NCBI RefSeq assembly: GCF_034931005.1 | Contig: NZ_JAYGIN010000005.1 | Span: 124,001 to 188,000, forward strand | Direction of reading: 5' to 3' | DNA: 64,000 bases | From: Arcicella sp034931005 | GTDB lineage: Bacteria; Bacteroidota; Bacteroidia; Cytophagales; Spirosomataceae | Shown: piece after piece, positions 1 to 10,016 of the stretch | How the letters are laid out: every line of letters starts with the position of its first letter | Position numbering within the stretch: position 1 is the first letter of the stretch | Program-made: the position numbers and the translations under genes | Notes under the pieces: generated by a model | What the model was told of the DNA's origin: nothing | Databases searched by the model: none | The model's input: only the letters and a program-made list of their open reading frames with translations

Positions 1-889
1 AACTGCCAGATACTTTGGTGAATTGATGTGCCAAATATCCGCCTGTACAACTTTCTGCAAGGGCGACGGTTTGTTTTTTGGATGATAAAAGTCTGCCTAA
101 AACTTCCTCAATTTCATCATTTCCAAAACCATAAACAAATTCTTGAATGGTGGGTAATACTTTTGTGAATTGGTCTTCAATGTCATTTTCTAAAGTTTTC
201 AAATCATCACCAAAACCAGTTAATCGTAATTTTACACTTCCCATAGAAGGTAAATACGCCAATTTTATGTTTTCGGGTAGTGCATCTTCCCAAGATTCAA
301 TGATTTCTGCCAAAAATGATTCACCAATACCGATTGTTCTAATTACTTTATGGAAAATTACGGGCGTTTTGAAGTGTTCTTGCAATTTGGGCAAAAGGGT
401 CAATGTCATCATTCCTTTCATTTCAAAAGGTACGCCTGGCATCGAAATATAAACGACTCCATTATCTTCAAACCACATTCCTGCGGCAGTTCCCATTGTG
501 TTTTTAATGAAGGTTGCATTGGTGGGTAATTCTGCTTGTCCCAAGTTTAAACCAGTAACTTCACGACCTCTTTTTCTGAAAAATTCCGTTAAATCTGCCA
601 GTGCTTCTTCATGAACTTCCAATTCAGAGTGAAAATATTTGCAAAAGGTTTTCTTGGTAATATCGTCTTTGGTAGGTCCCAATCCACCAGTAACAATTAC
701 TAAATTTGCCCGTTTTGAAGATTCTTCAAAAATTTCTAAAATAGCTTCTTCCGTATCTCCTACGGATGATTTACGAACGGTTCTGATACCAATTTTGTCT
801 AATTCCGCACTAATCCATTGGGTATTTGTATCCGTAATTTGCCCATAAAGAATCTCATCTCCAATGGTAATAATTTCTGCTTTTATCAT
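1..889 (-). CDS. cinA: CinA-like protein (MoCF-binding and NMN deamidase domains), 3' end outside the window
   Basis: The reading frame starts at the ATG complementary to 887-889 and runs off the left edge, so about 296 codons are seen. The N-terminus MIKAEIITIGDEILYGQI and the later VIVTGGLGPTKDDITKK are the nucleotide/molybdopterin-binding (MoCF) half of CinA. Near the window edge ALAESCTGGYLAH opens the C-terminal PncC-type domain, which in this family deamidates nicotinamide mononucleotide for pyridine nucleotide salvage. The protein is expected to be cytosolic and about 410-420 residues long; the missing part is probably the last third. A role in competence or DNA damage is historical naming and is not shown by this sequence. 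Confidence 0.93.
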   Translation of the reverse strand, partial: MIKAEIITIGDEILYGQITDTNTQWISAELDKIGIRTVRKSSVGDTEEAILEIFEESSKRANLVIVTGGLGPTKDDITKKTFCKYFHSELEVHEEALADLTEFFRKRGREVTGLNLGQAELPTNATFIKNTMGTAAGMWFEDNGVVYISMPGVPFEMKGMMTLTLLPKLQEHFKTPVIFHKVIRTIGIGESFLAEIIESWEDALPENIKLAYLPSMGSVKLRLTGFGDDLKTLENDIEDQFTKVLPTIQEFVYGFGNDEIEEVLGRLLSSKKQTVALAESCTGGYLAHQFTKVSGS

Positions 890-900
890 TTTTTTGAAAG

Positions 901-956
901 GTAACACAGGTTTCAACCTGTATCTTAAATTTATTACAGACTAAAGTCTGTGTTAC
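901..956. repeat. Palindromic intergenic repeat (outer arms GTAACACAG / CTGTGTTAC)
   Basis: This block upstream of cinA has outer inverted arms GTAACACAG and CTGTGTTAC. It encloses two smaller palindromes, ACAGGTTTCAACCTGT and ACAGACTAAAGTCTGT. The right half (934-956) recurs exactly at 41031-41053, and the left palindrome matches the units of the array at 34476-34749 with one base missing. It is a dispersed extragenic palindrome family. Function is unknown. Confidence 0.7.
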
Positions 957-1126
957 TTTTATCAACCAAATTTTGAGAATACTTAGTCTCAGATACTTCA
1001 TTCATGAGACAAATTCACTATTTTCGCTCAAAATTACACAATTTGAAGCGTTTTAGCGTTTATTGGCAAATGACATTTTTTAAATTATTGCGTCTCAACT
1101 AAAATAACGTTTAACAATCACTATAA

Positions 1127-1852
1127 ATGAGAAAATTAATCTTAGCAGCAGCCTTTATGACAACCGTTAGTAGTTGTCAATCACAAAATTTTGGAAATAT
1201 TTTAAAACAAGCGAATGATGTACTGAGTGGCACAACGTCTGGGGCTTTGACAACCGAAGAAATTGGTCGTGGTTTAAAAGAAGCGTTAACAGTTGGTATA
1301 AAAAATAGCTCATCTCAAGCTTCCGCATTAAATGGATATTTGGGTAACCAAACTATTAAATTGTTGTTCCCACCTGAAGCTCAAAAAGTTGAACAAAAAT
1401 TACGTGATATCGGTCTTGGTGGAGAATGTGATAAATTTATTACTGCACTGAATAGAGGGGCAGAAAAAGCAGCAGAAAAAGCAGTGCCAATTTTTGTCGA
1501 TGCCATCACGAAAATGACTATTCAAGATGCTTTAGGAATTTTGAAAGGTGATAAAGATGCAGCAACCAATTATTTAAAAAGAACTTCCTCGCAAGCTCTC
1601 ACAAATGCGTTTGCTCCCGTAATGCAAGAGGCTATTAGTACGACTGGTGCAACAAAACTGTACGGTGACATTGCGAATACTTACAATAAAATACCATTTA
1701 CCCAAAAAGTCAATCCAGATTTACAGCAATATGCTACTCAAAAGGCTGTTGATGGGTTATTTTTATTAGTAGCTCAGGAAGAACAAAAAATTAGAGAAAA
1801 TCCTGCGGCGAGAGTGTCTGATATTTTGAAAAGAGTTTTTGGAGGTCAATAA
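1127..1852 (+). CDS. DUF4197 family lipoprotein
   Basis: This 241-residue protein has a lipoprotein signal peptide (MRKLILAAAFMTTVSSCQSQ; lipobox VSSC, Cys17). The rest fits DUF4197: a helical region starting LTTEEIGRGLKEALTVGI, a central IFVDAITKMTIQDALGIL, and a C-terminal ATQKAVDGLFLLVAQEE followed by a basic RVSDILKRVFG end. Members are found in many Gram-negative bacteria, but no biochemical role is established. The protein is probably anchored in a membrane facing the periplasm. It stands alone, with a MITE and a bidirectional terminator downstream. Family assignment is from remembered sequence features. Confidence 0.85.
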   Translation: MRKLILAAAFMTTVSSCQSQNFGNILKQANDVLSGTTSGALTTEEIGRGLKEALTVGIKNSSSQASALNGYLGNQTIKLLFPPEAQKVEQKLRDIGLGGECDKFITALNRGAEKAAEKAVPIFVDAITKMTIQDALGILKGDKDAATNYLKRTSSQALTNAFAPVMQEAISTTGATKLYGDIANTYNKIPFTQKVNPDLQQYATQKAVDGLFLLVAQEEQKIRENPAARVSDILKRVFGGQ

Positions 1853-1892
1853 GTTATTTAAACTTCCCGAAATAAAGCCGTTAGGGGTTTAA

Positions 1893-2054
1893 GAAGCTGT
1901 TTAGGTTAATTTATTCGAGTTAAAAAAGTAATTTTTAGGCTACAAATCATTCATAAGATTGAAACGTAACGCTGTTATGCTTAAATTTTATGAATGATTT
2001 TCACGTTCAAAAACTTATCATTTTCACGTTCAAAAAATTAACCTAAACAGCTTC
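1893..2054. mobile_element. MITE-like element, copy 1 (162 bp)
   Basis: This non-coding element has terminal inverted repeats, GAAGCTGTTTAGGTTAAT at the left and its complement at the right. It is flanked by TAA on both sides, consistent with a 3-bp target duplication. A second copy at 31715-31875 is about 96% identical and is flanked by TTA/TTA. It encodes no transposase and contains an inner palindrome (CATTCATAA/TTATGAATG). The insertion lies inside a host inverted repeat (ACTTCCCGAAA at 1862-1872, TTTCGGGAAGT at 2061-2071). The 3-bp TNA duplication is a habit of some IS5-group elements, so a full-length IS5-like partner elsewhere in the genome is inferred. Confidence 0.85.
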
Positions 2055-2076
2055 TAAAACTTTCGGGAAGTCCATT

Positions 2077-2124
2077 AAAACAAAAAGAGGTTCAAGCATA
2101 AATCTTTGAACCTCTTTTTGTTTT
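2077..2124. terminator. Bidirectional rho-independent terminator
   Basis: A perfect 19-bp stem (AAAACAAAAAGAGGTTCAA with its complement) around a short loop, A-rich on one side and T-rich on the other. It lies between the convergent DUF4197 gene and the M61 protease gene and can serve both. Confidence 0.85.
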
Positions 2125-3920
2125 TATAAATACAACCATTTTTTATATAAATCCTTCTGCTCTTTTGTCGGATTTTCTATTGGCTCGATTGAGAAGTTTT
2201 TTGTCGGGTTTCGTTGTAAAGTAACATTATATTTTTTGTCTAAACCGTCTCTTCTGACTTTTACCTCGATTACATCACCCACTTTTTTACTACTAATTAA
2301 TTTTGGTAAATCTTCTGGTTTTACGCCATCAATTTGTAGAATTTCGTCACCTACATTCAATCCGTCATTATAGGCTGGCGAATCCCTTAAAACGCTGGTG
2401 ATTTTTAAACCTCCTCTGCTTTCCGCACCTAAATATGGTGTTGTATTTTCTGCATTTTTATCGACTAATTTCATGCCGACAGTTGCAAGATAAGTATTGT
2501 AAGGAATGGTTTCTGTTCCAGAAATATATTTTTGAAAGAAATCACTCATAGATACTCCCGCCACTTTTTCTACTGTTCTTTGGAATTCGTCATCACTAAA
2601 ACCACGTCCTTGTTTTTTGTAATATTCTTGATATAAAGTTCTCATTACTTCATCTAAGTTTTTTGAACCCTTTGTGGCTTGTAAAATGGCAAGGTTTAAA
2701 ACACCACCCAAAACTGCTCCTTTGTCGTAGTAAGAAATAGTGCTATTTTTAGAATTTTCGTTCGGACGATAATATTTTATCCAAGCATCCCAACTTGATT
2801 CTGTTACCGATTGTACTTTATTGCCAGGTTGATTTTCAATCGTATTTATTTCGTTGGAATACGCTGATAAATATTCTTCAGGAGTCATCATATTAGCTCT
2901 ACGAAGAATATAATTTTGATAGAAACTTGTACAACCTTCTGAAAACCAAAGTAAATGTGTATAATTTTCATTCTCATAATCAAATGGTCCAAGTGCATTT
3001 GGACGAATACGTTTCACGTTCCAAAGGTGAAAATATTCATGAGCAATTAGACTCATGAAGTTTTGATACATTCGGTCATTTGAATAAGTCATTCGAGAAG
3101 TCTGGCAAGTTGTAGAATTAAGATGTTCTAAACCACCTCCACCAAGACCAATGTTATGAATCAAAAAAGTATAATCTTGGCATGGATGTTCTCCAACTAC
3201 ACTCAGGGCAGATTCGCAAACTTTCTTGAAGTCATTCGCTACTTTTGTTTCATCAAATTTGACTTCACCATACATGGCTATTTTATGAGGAATGCCTTTT
3301 AAATCAAATGAGAGTGATTTTTGCGTCCCGATTTCAATTGGAGAATCAATTAAAATATCCAAGTTTTCGGCTTCAAATGTGTTATTTCCGAGCGATTTTA
3401 ATCCTGTTGAAATGGTATTCCAGCTTTTATAAGGTTGAATATTTATCGTTGAAGGAACTTGTCTCCAATCATTTACGTACATAAATACACTGGCTGGGTT
3501 CAAATAACCGTGCGAATCGTCAATAAAAGATGTTCTAACCGATAATTCGTTGGCATATACTTTATATTTCACCGTTGCCTCATTTGAAGTCGCTAAAAGT
3601 CGTACACGCCAAGTATTTTTATTAATTTTGTCAGACTTAAGATTTGAAGAACCGCTTGTTACACGAACACTCTCAACATTTTTGGCATATTCTCTGACAA
3701 GATAAGAGCCAGGAGTCCAAACAGCCATTTTCAAATCCAGAAAACCTTGTTGCTTTGTTTTGGCATCAAAATTGGATAATTTGATTACAACATCAAAATA
3801 ATGTGTTTGAGGTTGCTCCATTGATAGAAAATATTCTATTTTGGGTTGGTTAGAAGAATTTTGACCCCAAGCGAAGTGGCTAAAAATCAGGTAGATAACG
3901 AAAAATGATATTTTTTTCAT
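2124..3920 (-). CDS. M61 family metallopeptidase with PDZ domain (glycyl aminopeptidase type)
   Basis: This 598-residue protein has a signal peptide (first about 19 residues, ending FAWGQ), so it is exported. The N-terminal half is the beta-rich M61 domain. The zinc site is HEYFH at residues 294-298 within HEYFHLWNVKRIRP, which is the M61 signature. The third ligand glutamate is probably E328 in WFSEGC. A PDZ domain follows at about residues 490-565 (LKITSVLRDSPAYNDGLNVG, then a VIEVKVRRDG strand). The family is named for glycyl aminopeptidase activity in Sphingomonas; the real substrate here is unknown. The gene is monocistronic and shares a terminator with the gene downstream. Confidence 0.93.
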   Translation of the reverse strand: MKKISFFVIYLIFSHFAWGQNSSNQPKIEYFLSMEQPQTHYFDVVIKLSNFDAKTKQQGFLDLKMAVWTPGSYLVREYAKNVESVRVTSGSSNLKSDKINKNTWRVRLLATSNEATVKYKVYANELSVRTSFIDDSHGYLNPASVFMYVNDWRQVPSTINIQPYKSWNTISTGLKSLGNNTFEAENLDILIDSPIEIGTQKSLSFDLKGIPHKIAMYGEVKFDETKVANDFKKVCESALSVVGEHPCQDYTFLIHNIGLGGGGLEHLNSTTCQTSRMTYSNDRMYQNFMSLIAHEYFHLWNVKRIRPNALGPFDYENENYTHLLWFSEGCTSFYQNYILRRANMMTPEEYLSAYSNEINTIENQPGNKVQSVTESSWDAWIKYYRPNENSKNSTISYYDKGAVLGGVLNLAILQATKGSKNLDEVMRTLYQEYYKKQGRGFSDDEFQRTVEKVAGVSMSDFFQKYISGTETIPYNTYLATVGMKLVDKNAENTTPYLGAESRGGLKITSVLRDSPAYNDGLNVGDEILQIDGVKPEDLPKLISSKKVGDVIEVKVRRDGLDKKYNVTLQRNPTKNFSIEPIENPTKEQKDLYKKWLYL

Positions 3921-4148
3921 AATTTAATGTTTGTAATGAACGTTTTATGATGGGTTTCGGCAAATGATTATACGCCAGAAGCTAACAATCGAAAATTTAA
4001 AAAAATAAAATGCCGATTGCAGAAAGCCACAAGCCAACTGCCAAAGCAAAACTAATATTACCTTACTTGTTTAACAAATATTTTTCTAATTGAGCAACCG
4101 CCCATAATCATATTACTCAAGAAAAATACCCTAAAAATCTCAATCCTA

Positions 4149-7100
4149 ATGAACAAAATCTCGTCGTTAGTATCAATTTGCTTCTTTTTTCTGGCTATTG
4201 TTTTCAACACTACGCTTGTAGCCCAAAGCACCCTAAATTATACGGAAGTTTCTATCCATTTCAGAAATGGTCAAGAGCATTTTGAATCTAAGAATTACGA
4301 AGCCGCCCGTGCAGAATTTAATCTGTTTTTGAATGCAGATAAAGCAATTCTCGAAAAAGAGGACGGCAACAAAGTTTGGGCTGAATATTATGTGGTAATG
4401 TGCAGTTTGTACTTGCAATATTCTGAAACTGAATTATTGGCAAATCGTTTTGTTAGAAATTATCCCGAACATCCAGTTGCAGGAAATTTATTCAAAGAGA
4501 TAGGAAATTATTTCTTCGAACAGGGTGATTACGCTCGTGCGGTTGATTATTTAAAGAAGAGTCCAAAATCGGATGAAGAAGCTCAATACCGTTTGGCTAT
4601 ATCTCATTTCTCTCTACAAGAATATTCAGAAGCACTTACCATTTTTGATGAAATCAAAGTCAGTAACTCCGATTTTGGGGTTTCTTCAGCTTATTATTCG
4701 GGTATAATAAATTTTAGGGCTGGGAAATATGAAATAGCCATTCCAGATTTTAAAAAAGCAGAGCAATCAGCAACCTATCGAAGTGAAATTCCAGGTTGGT
4801 TGGCTCATAGTTATTACCGACAAGGGAAATTTGCCGAAATGTTAGCCTATACCGAACCTCTTTTACGTGAGAAAAACTCAGGACGTAAATTGGAAGATGT
4901 AGCCCTTCTAACAGCAGAGGTATATTTTCAACAAGCTAATTACGAAAAAGCATCAACTTATTATACCATTTATAAAAATTACAAATCTCAAGGAATGCTT
5001 CCTGCGGTTGCTTACCGCTACGGATACAGTCTGTATAAAACAGACCAGTTTTCTCCTGCTACTGAACAATTGAAAAATGTTGCTGCCGTCAAAGATACAT
5101 TGGGACAATATGCTGCATTTATTTTAGGAGTTTGTTACCTAAAAGCCAATAATCCCAACTATGCTTTAGGAGCATTTGACCAAGCACGTAAAAGCAATTA
5201 TAACAAATCAGTCACTGAAGATTCTGATTTTAATCATGCCAAAGTATTGTTAGACCTTAATCGTGGTAATGAAGCGATAAAAGCTTTTGAAGGTTTCTTG
5301 TCAAAATATCCAGATTCTAAATACGAAGATGAAGCGAACGAATTAGTCAGCGAAGCGTATCTTTCTTCTAACAATTATCAAGCGGCATTGGCATACATTG
5401 AAGGATTAAAACGGCGTTCTACAAGAACAAATACTGCTTATCAAAGAATTGCCTTTAACCAAGCCGTGAAAATGTATAATGATGAAAGATACATTGATGC
5501 ACTTCCATATTTTGATAAATCTTTGACAACACCAGTTAATCCTGAGACAAAATATGCGGCAAATTTTTGGAAAGCAGAAGCATTATCGGCTGACAAAAAA
5601 TACAGTGAAGCCATGCCGATTTATCAATCCATTATCTCGTCGGTTGATAATACAACGCCAAATTTGTTTGATTTGCAAAGCAGAAGCCGTTACTCTTTAG
5701 CGTATGCTTATTACAACACGAAAGATTACACCAAAGCCAATCAATTATTTCGTGAGTATGCCGATAGAATGAAATCATCGGGAGATTCTCAAGCATATCA
5801 AGATGCGGTTATCCGTTTGGGTGATACATATTTTGCCGCTAAAAATTATGACCAAGCCCTAAAATATTACGACCAAGCTATTTCCGCTAATAAATCTGAC
5901 AAAGATTACGCTACTTTTCAAAAAGGCTTAGTAATGGTTTTGAAAGGTAATGAAGCAGGAGCGAAAAGTGCCTTCCAAAAAGTACAGAAAGATTACCCAC
6001 AATCCTTATATGTTGATAATGCCATTTATCAGGATGCAAATATTGAGTTCACCGCTGGACGATACATTCCTGCCATTACTGGTTTTACAAAATTGATTAA
6101 TGACAAACCGCAAAGTGCATTAATTCCCGCTGCCTTATTAAAAAGAGCAGGAGCGTTTCAAAATACTGCCAATCACGAAGGTGCAATTGCTGATTATAGA
6201 GCCATTTTGAAAAATTATCCAACCGAACCTCAAAGTAAAGATGCGTTGGCGGGTATTCAAGAAGAATTAAATGAAGTGGGTCGTCCAGAAGAATTTACTC
6301 AAATTTTAAATGATTATCAACAAGTTAATCCGAATGTACAAACGGTTGGTCTTGAATATGAATCTGCCAAAGGATTATTTTACAGTGATAAATTCGACAA
6401 AGCAATTCCTGCCTTAAATAATTATATCAGAAAATATCCAAATAGTATTGAAGCTTATGAAGCGAAATATTTGGTTGCGGAGTCATATTTTAAATTGGGA
6501 GACAAACCTCAAGCTCTTTCTTTTTATTATCAAGTTATTCGTGATAGAAAGTATAAGTCGGTAAATAGAGCGATTTTGAAAGCTGCTGAAATTGAGTTTG
6601 CGAGTAATAATTTTAGAGGAGCTATCGGGAATTACAGAAATCTATTAACCAGTGCTTCTGATAAAAAAGACCAACAAACAGCTTTGATTGGATTAATGGA
6701 GTCATATTATCAAACAACCAAAACAGATTCAACTCTTTATTTTGCAAGAGAAGTCGCAAATTCTGGTGATGTAGTATTGGGAGCAAAAAGTAAAGCAAGT
6801 CTTTACACAGGTAAGATTTACATGGCAAAAAATGACTATCTAAAGGCAATTGAGGCATTTAATCAAACAATTGCTATTTCAAAAGATGATTTCGGTGCGG
6901 AGGCTCAGTTTTTAATTACACAGATTTTGTACAATCAGAAAAAATACAAAGAGTCATCTGATATTATTATGGCAAAATTTAGAAATGAATTTGCCGATGC
7001 CGATGATAAAATTGTGGGAAGAGCATTTTTATTATTAGCGGATGATTTTATTGGACTTGATAATATGGTGCAGGCTCGTGCAACGCTGAATTCAATTATT

Positions 7101-7169
7101 GAAAATCACCCCGATAAAAATATCGTGGCAGATGCAAAAATCAAGTTAAAATCAATTGAAAAAAAATAG
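4149..7169 (+). CDS. Large tetratricopeptide-repeat protein, exported
   Basis: This 1006-residue protein has an N-terminal signal peptide (hydrophobic up to about LVAQS). The mature part is made almost entirely of TPR-like helical pairs, for example FEQGDYARAVDYLKKSP, YFAAKNYDQALKYYDQAI and YMAKNDYLKAIEAFNQTI. It is probably a periplasmic scaffold. It is the first gene of a co-oriented group with an outer-membrane barrel, an HU-CCDC81/SPOR protein and a TonB-family protein, with short gaps between them (the barrel ATG is 27 nt downstream). The group suggests envelope assembly or cell-wall-linked work; no catalytic motif is seen. Confidence 0.9.
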   Translation: MNKISSLVSICFFFLAIVFNTTLVAQSTLNYTEVSIHFRNGQEHFESKNYEAARAEFNLFLNADKAILEKEDGNKVWAEYYVVMCSLYLQYSETELLANRFVRNYPEHPVAGNLFKEIGNYFFEQGDYARAVDYLKKSPKSDEEAQYRLAISHFSLQEYSEALTIFDEIKVSNSDFGVSSAYYSGIINFRAGKYEIAIPDFKKAEQSATYRSEIPGWLAHSYYRQGKFAEMLAYTEPLLREKNSGRKLEDVALLTAEVYFQQANYEKASTYYTIYKNYKSQGMLPAVAYRYGYSLYKTDQFSPATEQLKNVAAVKDTLGQYAAFILGVCYLKANNPNYALGAFDQARKSNYNKSVTEDSDFNHAKVLLDLNRGNEAIKAFEGFLSKYPDSKYEDEANELVSEAYLSSNNYQAALAYIEGLKRRSTRTNTAYQRIAFNQAVKMYNDERYIDALPYFDKSLTTPVNPETKYAANFWKAEALSADKKYSEAMPIYQSIISSVDNTTPNLFDLQSRSRYSLAYAYYNTKDYTKANQLFREYADRMKSSGDSQAYQDAVIRLGDTYFAAKNYDQALKYYDQAISANKSDKDYATFQKGLVMVLKGNEAGAKSAFQKVQKDYPQSLYVDNAIYQDANIEFTAGRYIPAITGFTKLINDKPQSALIPAALLKRAGAFQNTANHEGAIADYRAILKNYPTEPQSKDALAGIQEELNEVGRPEEFTQILNDYQQVNPNVQTVGLEYESAKGLFYSDKFDKAIPALNNYIRKYPNSIEAYEAKYLVAESYFKLGDKPQALSFYYQVIRDRKYKSVNRAILKAAEIEFASNNFRGAIGNYRNLLTSASDKKDQQTALIGLMESYYQTTKTDSTLYFAREVANSGDVVLGAKSKASLYTGKIYMAKNDYLKAIEAFNQTIAISKDDFGAEAQFLITQILYNQKKYKESSDIIMAKFRNEFADADDKIVGRAFLLLADDFIGLDNMVQARATLNSIIENHPDKNIVADAKIKLKSIEKK

Positions 7170-7196
7170 TATCCTTATTTGAAAAATAAACAGAAT

Positions 7197-8873
7197 ATGC
7201 AGAATCCTTCTTATAAAATATTTGCCCTTTCAATAATAGGTGCTTTTTGTACAGTTTCACAGACTTTTGCTCAAAAACAACAAGGCGAAGTCAAGACTGA
7301 TGATATTGAAATTTATAAAGATACAAAAGTGGTGTTACCACAAGCCAATAGAATTTTTGATAAAGTACCAATTAGTGCTGACGACAATTCTCGGAAACCA
7401 ATCCGTTATGAGTTTATCGAGCGAAAATTACCTGTACAAACACCAGAGTTTAGTCCGACTGTGAATATGCCAGACGAAGGCTCAAAAGAAGATACAAAAG
7501 CCGCTAAACATAGCAATATAATTCGGGCTGGAATGGGTAATTACGGACATACGTTTTTGGAAGCTCATGCTGGGATTCCGATCGGTGACGATAATTATCA
7601 TGGAATCTACCTCAAACACAACAACTTTAGGCTTGGGCCTGTTGGGGCGAATTATTCGGGAATTTCTCAGAACATCGTTAAAGTCCATAGTCGTACTTCG
7701 TTTGATGCGGTAAAATTAGAAGGTGCTTTGGGATGGGAGCGAAGAGGTTTTGATTTTTATGGTTTTACCCCCAAAAATTACGATTTCCCTGAATCTTTAA
7801 TTTTTAACTCTTGGAATAAATTTAATTTCAATGGTATCATTAGTAATTCAAACAAAGATTCTAAAGTTGATTACGAATTCAAATCAAATTTGTCTTATTT
7901 ATTTACACATTTAAAAGCCAATGAATTAGTTTGGAAAGGTTCTGGAAATGCCGTTTTCCCTGTAACCGAACAATTATCAGCTATCGTGGATGGAACATTA
8001 GTTTTGGCTCAACGCAAGGATTCGCTGACACTTTACCGTAATTTGTATAAATTAAAACCAACCTTTCAATACAAAACCGATAAGTTTACAATCACTGCGG
8101 GTTTAAATGTAATTAACGACCGTGAGAAAAATACCTTTAATAGCAGTTACGTTTATCCAATTGTAAAACTTGATGTTCAACCAATGCAAGGCATCAAAGT
8201 TTTTGCTGGTTACGAAGGAGATGTATATGCAAATAACCTTACCTCTTTCTTACTCGAAAATCAATGGTTGAATCGTTTTACAGAATTAAGAAACACCCGA
8301 AAGACCAATGATTTTTATATCGGAGGAAAAGCTTCATTACAGAATGGCTTGGATATAGAAGCGAAATTAAGCTATGCGAATTACAAAGATTTTTATGTTT
8401 TTAATAATTCTCGTGCAGATAGTACCAGATTTGAAGCGTTGTATTCGGATGATTCGACGACTGTAAAAGTGACAAATTTTACCGCACAAGCCAGCTATCA
8501 AATCCCAGAAATGTTCCGTTCAAATTTGAAATTTGATGTCAATATTTTTAGCGGTTTAGGTAATTTGAAAAACGCTTGGCACCGTCCAAGTTTTACTGCC
8601 ACTTGGAATAACACCTTCACTATCAAGCAGAAACTATTAGTAAGTTCAGATTTTTACTTCTTGACAGGCTTGAAAGGTAATAACTTCTTAACCAATAAAG
8701 AAATTAAGTTAGACCCTATTATTGACCTGAATTTCAAGTTTACGTACCTGATAACAGAACATTTCGATGTTTTTATTTCAGCAAACAATGTGTTCAATAA
8801 AAACTATCAACGCTATTTGTACTATCCAACACAGGGTGTAAATTTTCTTGGTGGTTTGTCATATTCTTTCTAA
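7197..8873 (+). CDS. Outer-membrane beta-barrel protein (TonB-receptor-like barrel without plug)
   Basis: I chose the ATG at 7197 (558 residues). A TTG at 7179 in the same frame would add MKNKQN before it. The signal peptide runs to about SQTFAQ. The protein is rich in alternating hydrophobic and aromatic strands and ends in GVNFLGGLSYSF, with the terminal aromatic residue typical of outer-membrane barrels. YLITEHFDVFISANNVFNK resembles the last strands of TonB-dependent receptors, but no plug domain or TonB box is visible. Its position between the TPR protein and the SPOR protein suggests a fixed complex partner. Substrate is unknown. Confidence 0.85.
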   Translation: MQNPSYKIFALSIIGAFCTVSQTFAQKQQGEVKTDDIEIYKDTKVVLPQANRIFDKVPISADDNSRKPIRYEFIERKLPVQTPEFSPTVNMPDEGSKEDTKAAKHSNIIRAGMGNYGHTFLEAHAGIPIGDDNYHGIYLKHNNFRLGPVGANYSGISQNIVKVHSRTSFDAVKLEGALGWERRGFDFYGFTPKNYDFPESLIFNSWNKFNFNGIISNSNKDSKVDYEFKSNLSYLFTHLKANELVWKGSGNAVFPVTEQLSAIVDGTLVLAQRKDSLTLYRNLYKLKPTFQYKTDKFTITAGLNVINDREKNTFNSSYVYPIVKLDVQPMQGIKVFAGYEGDVYANNLTSFLLENQWLNRFTELRNTRKTNDFYIGGKASLQNGLDIEAKLSYANYKDFYVFNNSRADSTRFEALYSDDSTTVKVTNFTAQASYQIPEMFRSNLKFDVNIFSGLGNLKNAWHRPSFTATWNNTFTIKQKLLVSSDFYFLTGLKGNNFLTNKEIKLDPIIDLNFKFTYLITEHFDVFISANNVFNKNYQRYLYYPTQGVNFLGGLSYSF

Positions 8874-8914
8874 ATTCGTGTTAAATAAAGGTTATTTATT
8901 AAATACTTAAAATT

Positions 8915-9979
8915 ATGACAACCGTACAGAACCATATCAAGGAACTTCTTTTTGAGCAAGATTGTGTAGTGATTCCAGACTTTGGTGGGTTTGTAACCAA
9001 CTTTGATTGTGCTAAAGTTGACCCAACAAATCGTTTTTTCACTCCTCCTCAAAAATGGCTTGCTTTTAATTCGTTATTGAAAAATGATGATGGTTTGTTG
9101 TCAAATTATATTGCTTCAGAAGAGGGTATTTCCCGTGAACAAGCTATTCAAAAAATAAAGACTTTCGTTGAAGAAACGAAAGCAAGTATCAGTTTTGATA
9201 AAAATCATACGATTGATGGCTTAGGTACTTTCAGTCAAAATGAAGAGAATAAAATACAGTTTCAGCCCAAAGTATCCAATAATTTTTTTAGTGAAAGTTT
9301 TGGAATGGAATGTGTATTTCTGAAAAAAACAGAATCATCAAGTCAGGAATTGCAAGTGGTTCATACTCCTCCTGTGGCTTCAAACACTACAATTCAGCAA
9401 GTTTTTGCCGCAAAGGATAGAGAACCGATGGCTGAAGTTATGGAAGATGATGTGGCGATTGTCAAAAGAAGAAGCACTTTCAGTCGAGTTTTGCCTGCTA
9501 TTTACGGATTATTAGGAACAGCAGTTTTAGTTTCAGCTCTTTATTTGTATGATAATCCTAAAGCAAATTTGAGTTCATTGAATCCTTTTCAGTCGCAAGG
9601 TATTGTAAAATCGGTTGATAAACCGATAACTGAAAAAGTAGTAATGGCTACGCCTATAATTGATGAGACGATAAAGGCAAAGCCATTTGAAGCATCAACC
9701 GAATCTACTACCGCTATCGAAACTAAGAAAGCAATAATTGAATCGGAAAAACGTTTTTTTGTCATTACAGGAAGTTTTGGTAGTAAGAAAAATGCTCAAA
9801 AACTTGTCAATACTTTGAAAAATAAAGGTTTTGACGATGCAATGCTGATTTTTCCAAAACGTAGTGAAAAATTAATAAAAGTTTCAGCAGGTGGTTTTAC
9901 AAATGAATATGAAGCAGATGCAGAAGCGTTGAAAGTTAATAATAAAACAAGTCAATCAACTTGGATTTACAAAAAGTAA
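8915..9979 (+). CDS. HU-CCDC81 and SPOR domain membrane protein
   Basis: This 354-residue protein has three parts. Residues 1 to about 135 (MTTVQNHIKELLFEQDCVV, then VIPDFGGFVTNF) match the HU-like domain shared with CCDC81, a Bacteroidota-specific arrangement. A single membrane helix follows at about 190-212 (LPAIYGLLGTAVLVSALYLY). The C-terminal SPOR domain runs from about 280 to the end (FFVITGSFGSKKNAQKLVNT) and in this family binds denuded peptidoglycan glycan strands. So the HU-like part is cytoplasmic and the SPOR part periplasmic, which could link DNA or a cytoplasmic partner to the septal wall; this link is inference. It starts 41 nt after the barrel gene. Confidence 0.92.
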   Translation: MTTVQNHIKELLFEQDCVVIPDFGGFVTNFDCAKVDPTNRFFTPPQKWLAFNSLLKNDDGLLSNYIASEEGISREQAIQKIKTFVEETKASISFDKNHTIDGLGTFSQNEENKIQFQPKVSNNFFSESFGMECVFLKKTESSSQELQVVHTPPVASNTTIQQVFAAKDREPMAEVMEDDVAIVKRRSTFSRVLPAIYGLLGTAVLVSALYLYDNPKANLSSLNPFQSQGIVKSVDKPITEKVVMATPIIDETIKAKPFEASTESTTAIETKKAIIESEKRFFVITGSFGSKKNAQKLVNTLKNKGFDDAMLIFPKRSEKLIKVSAGGFTNEYEADAEALKVNNKTSQSTWIYKK

Positions 9980-10016
9980 TCTCTGTATTTCAAGCCTTTT
10001 GATAATCCTTATTTCT

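Noticed and set aside
147..848. Open frames on the plus strand inside cinA
   Set aside because: They are antisense to a clearly conserved CinA reading frame and look like no known protein.
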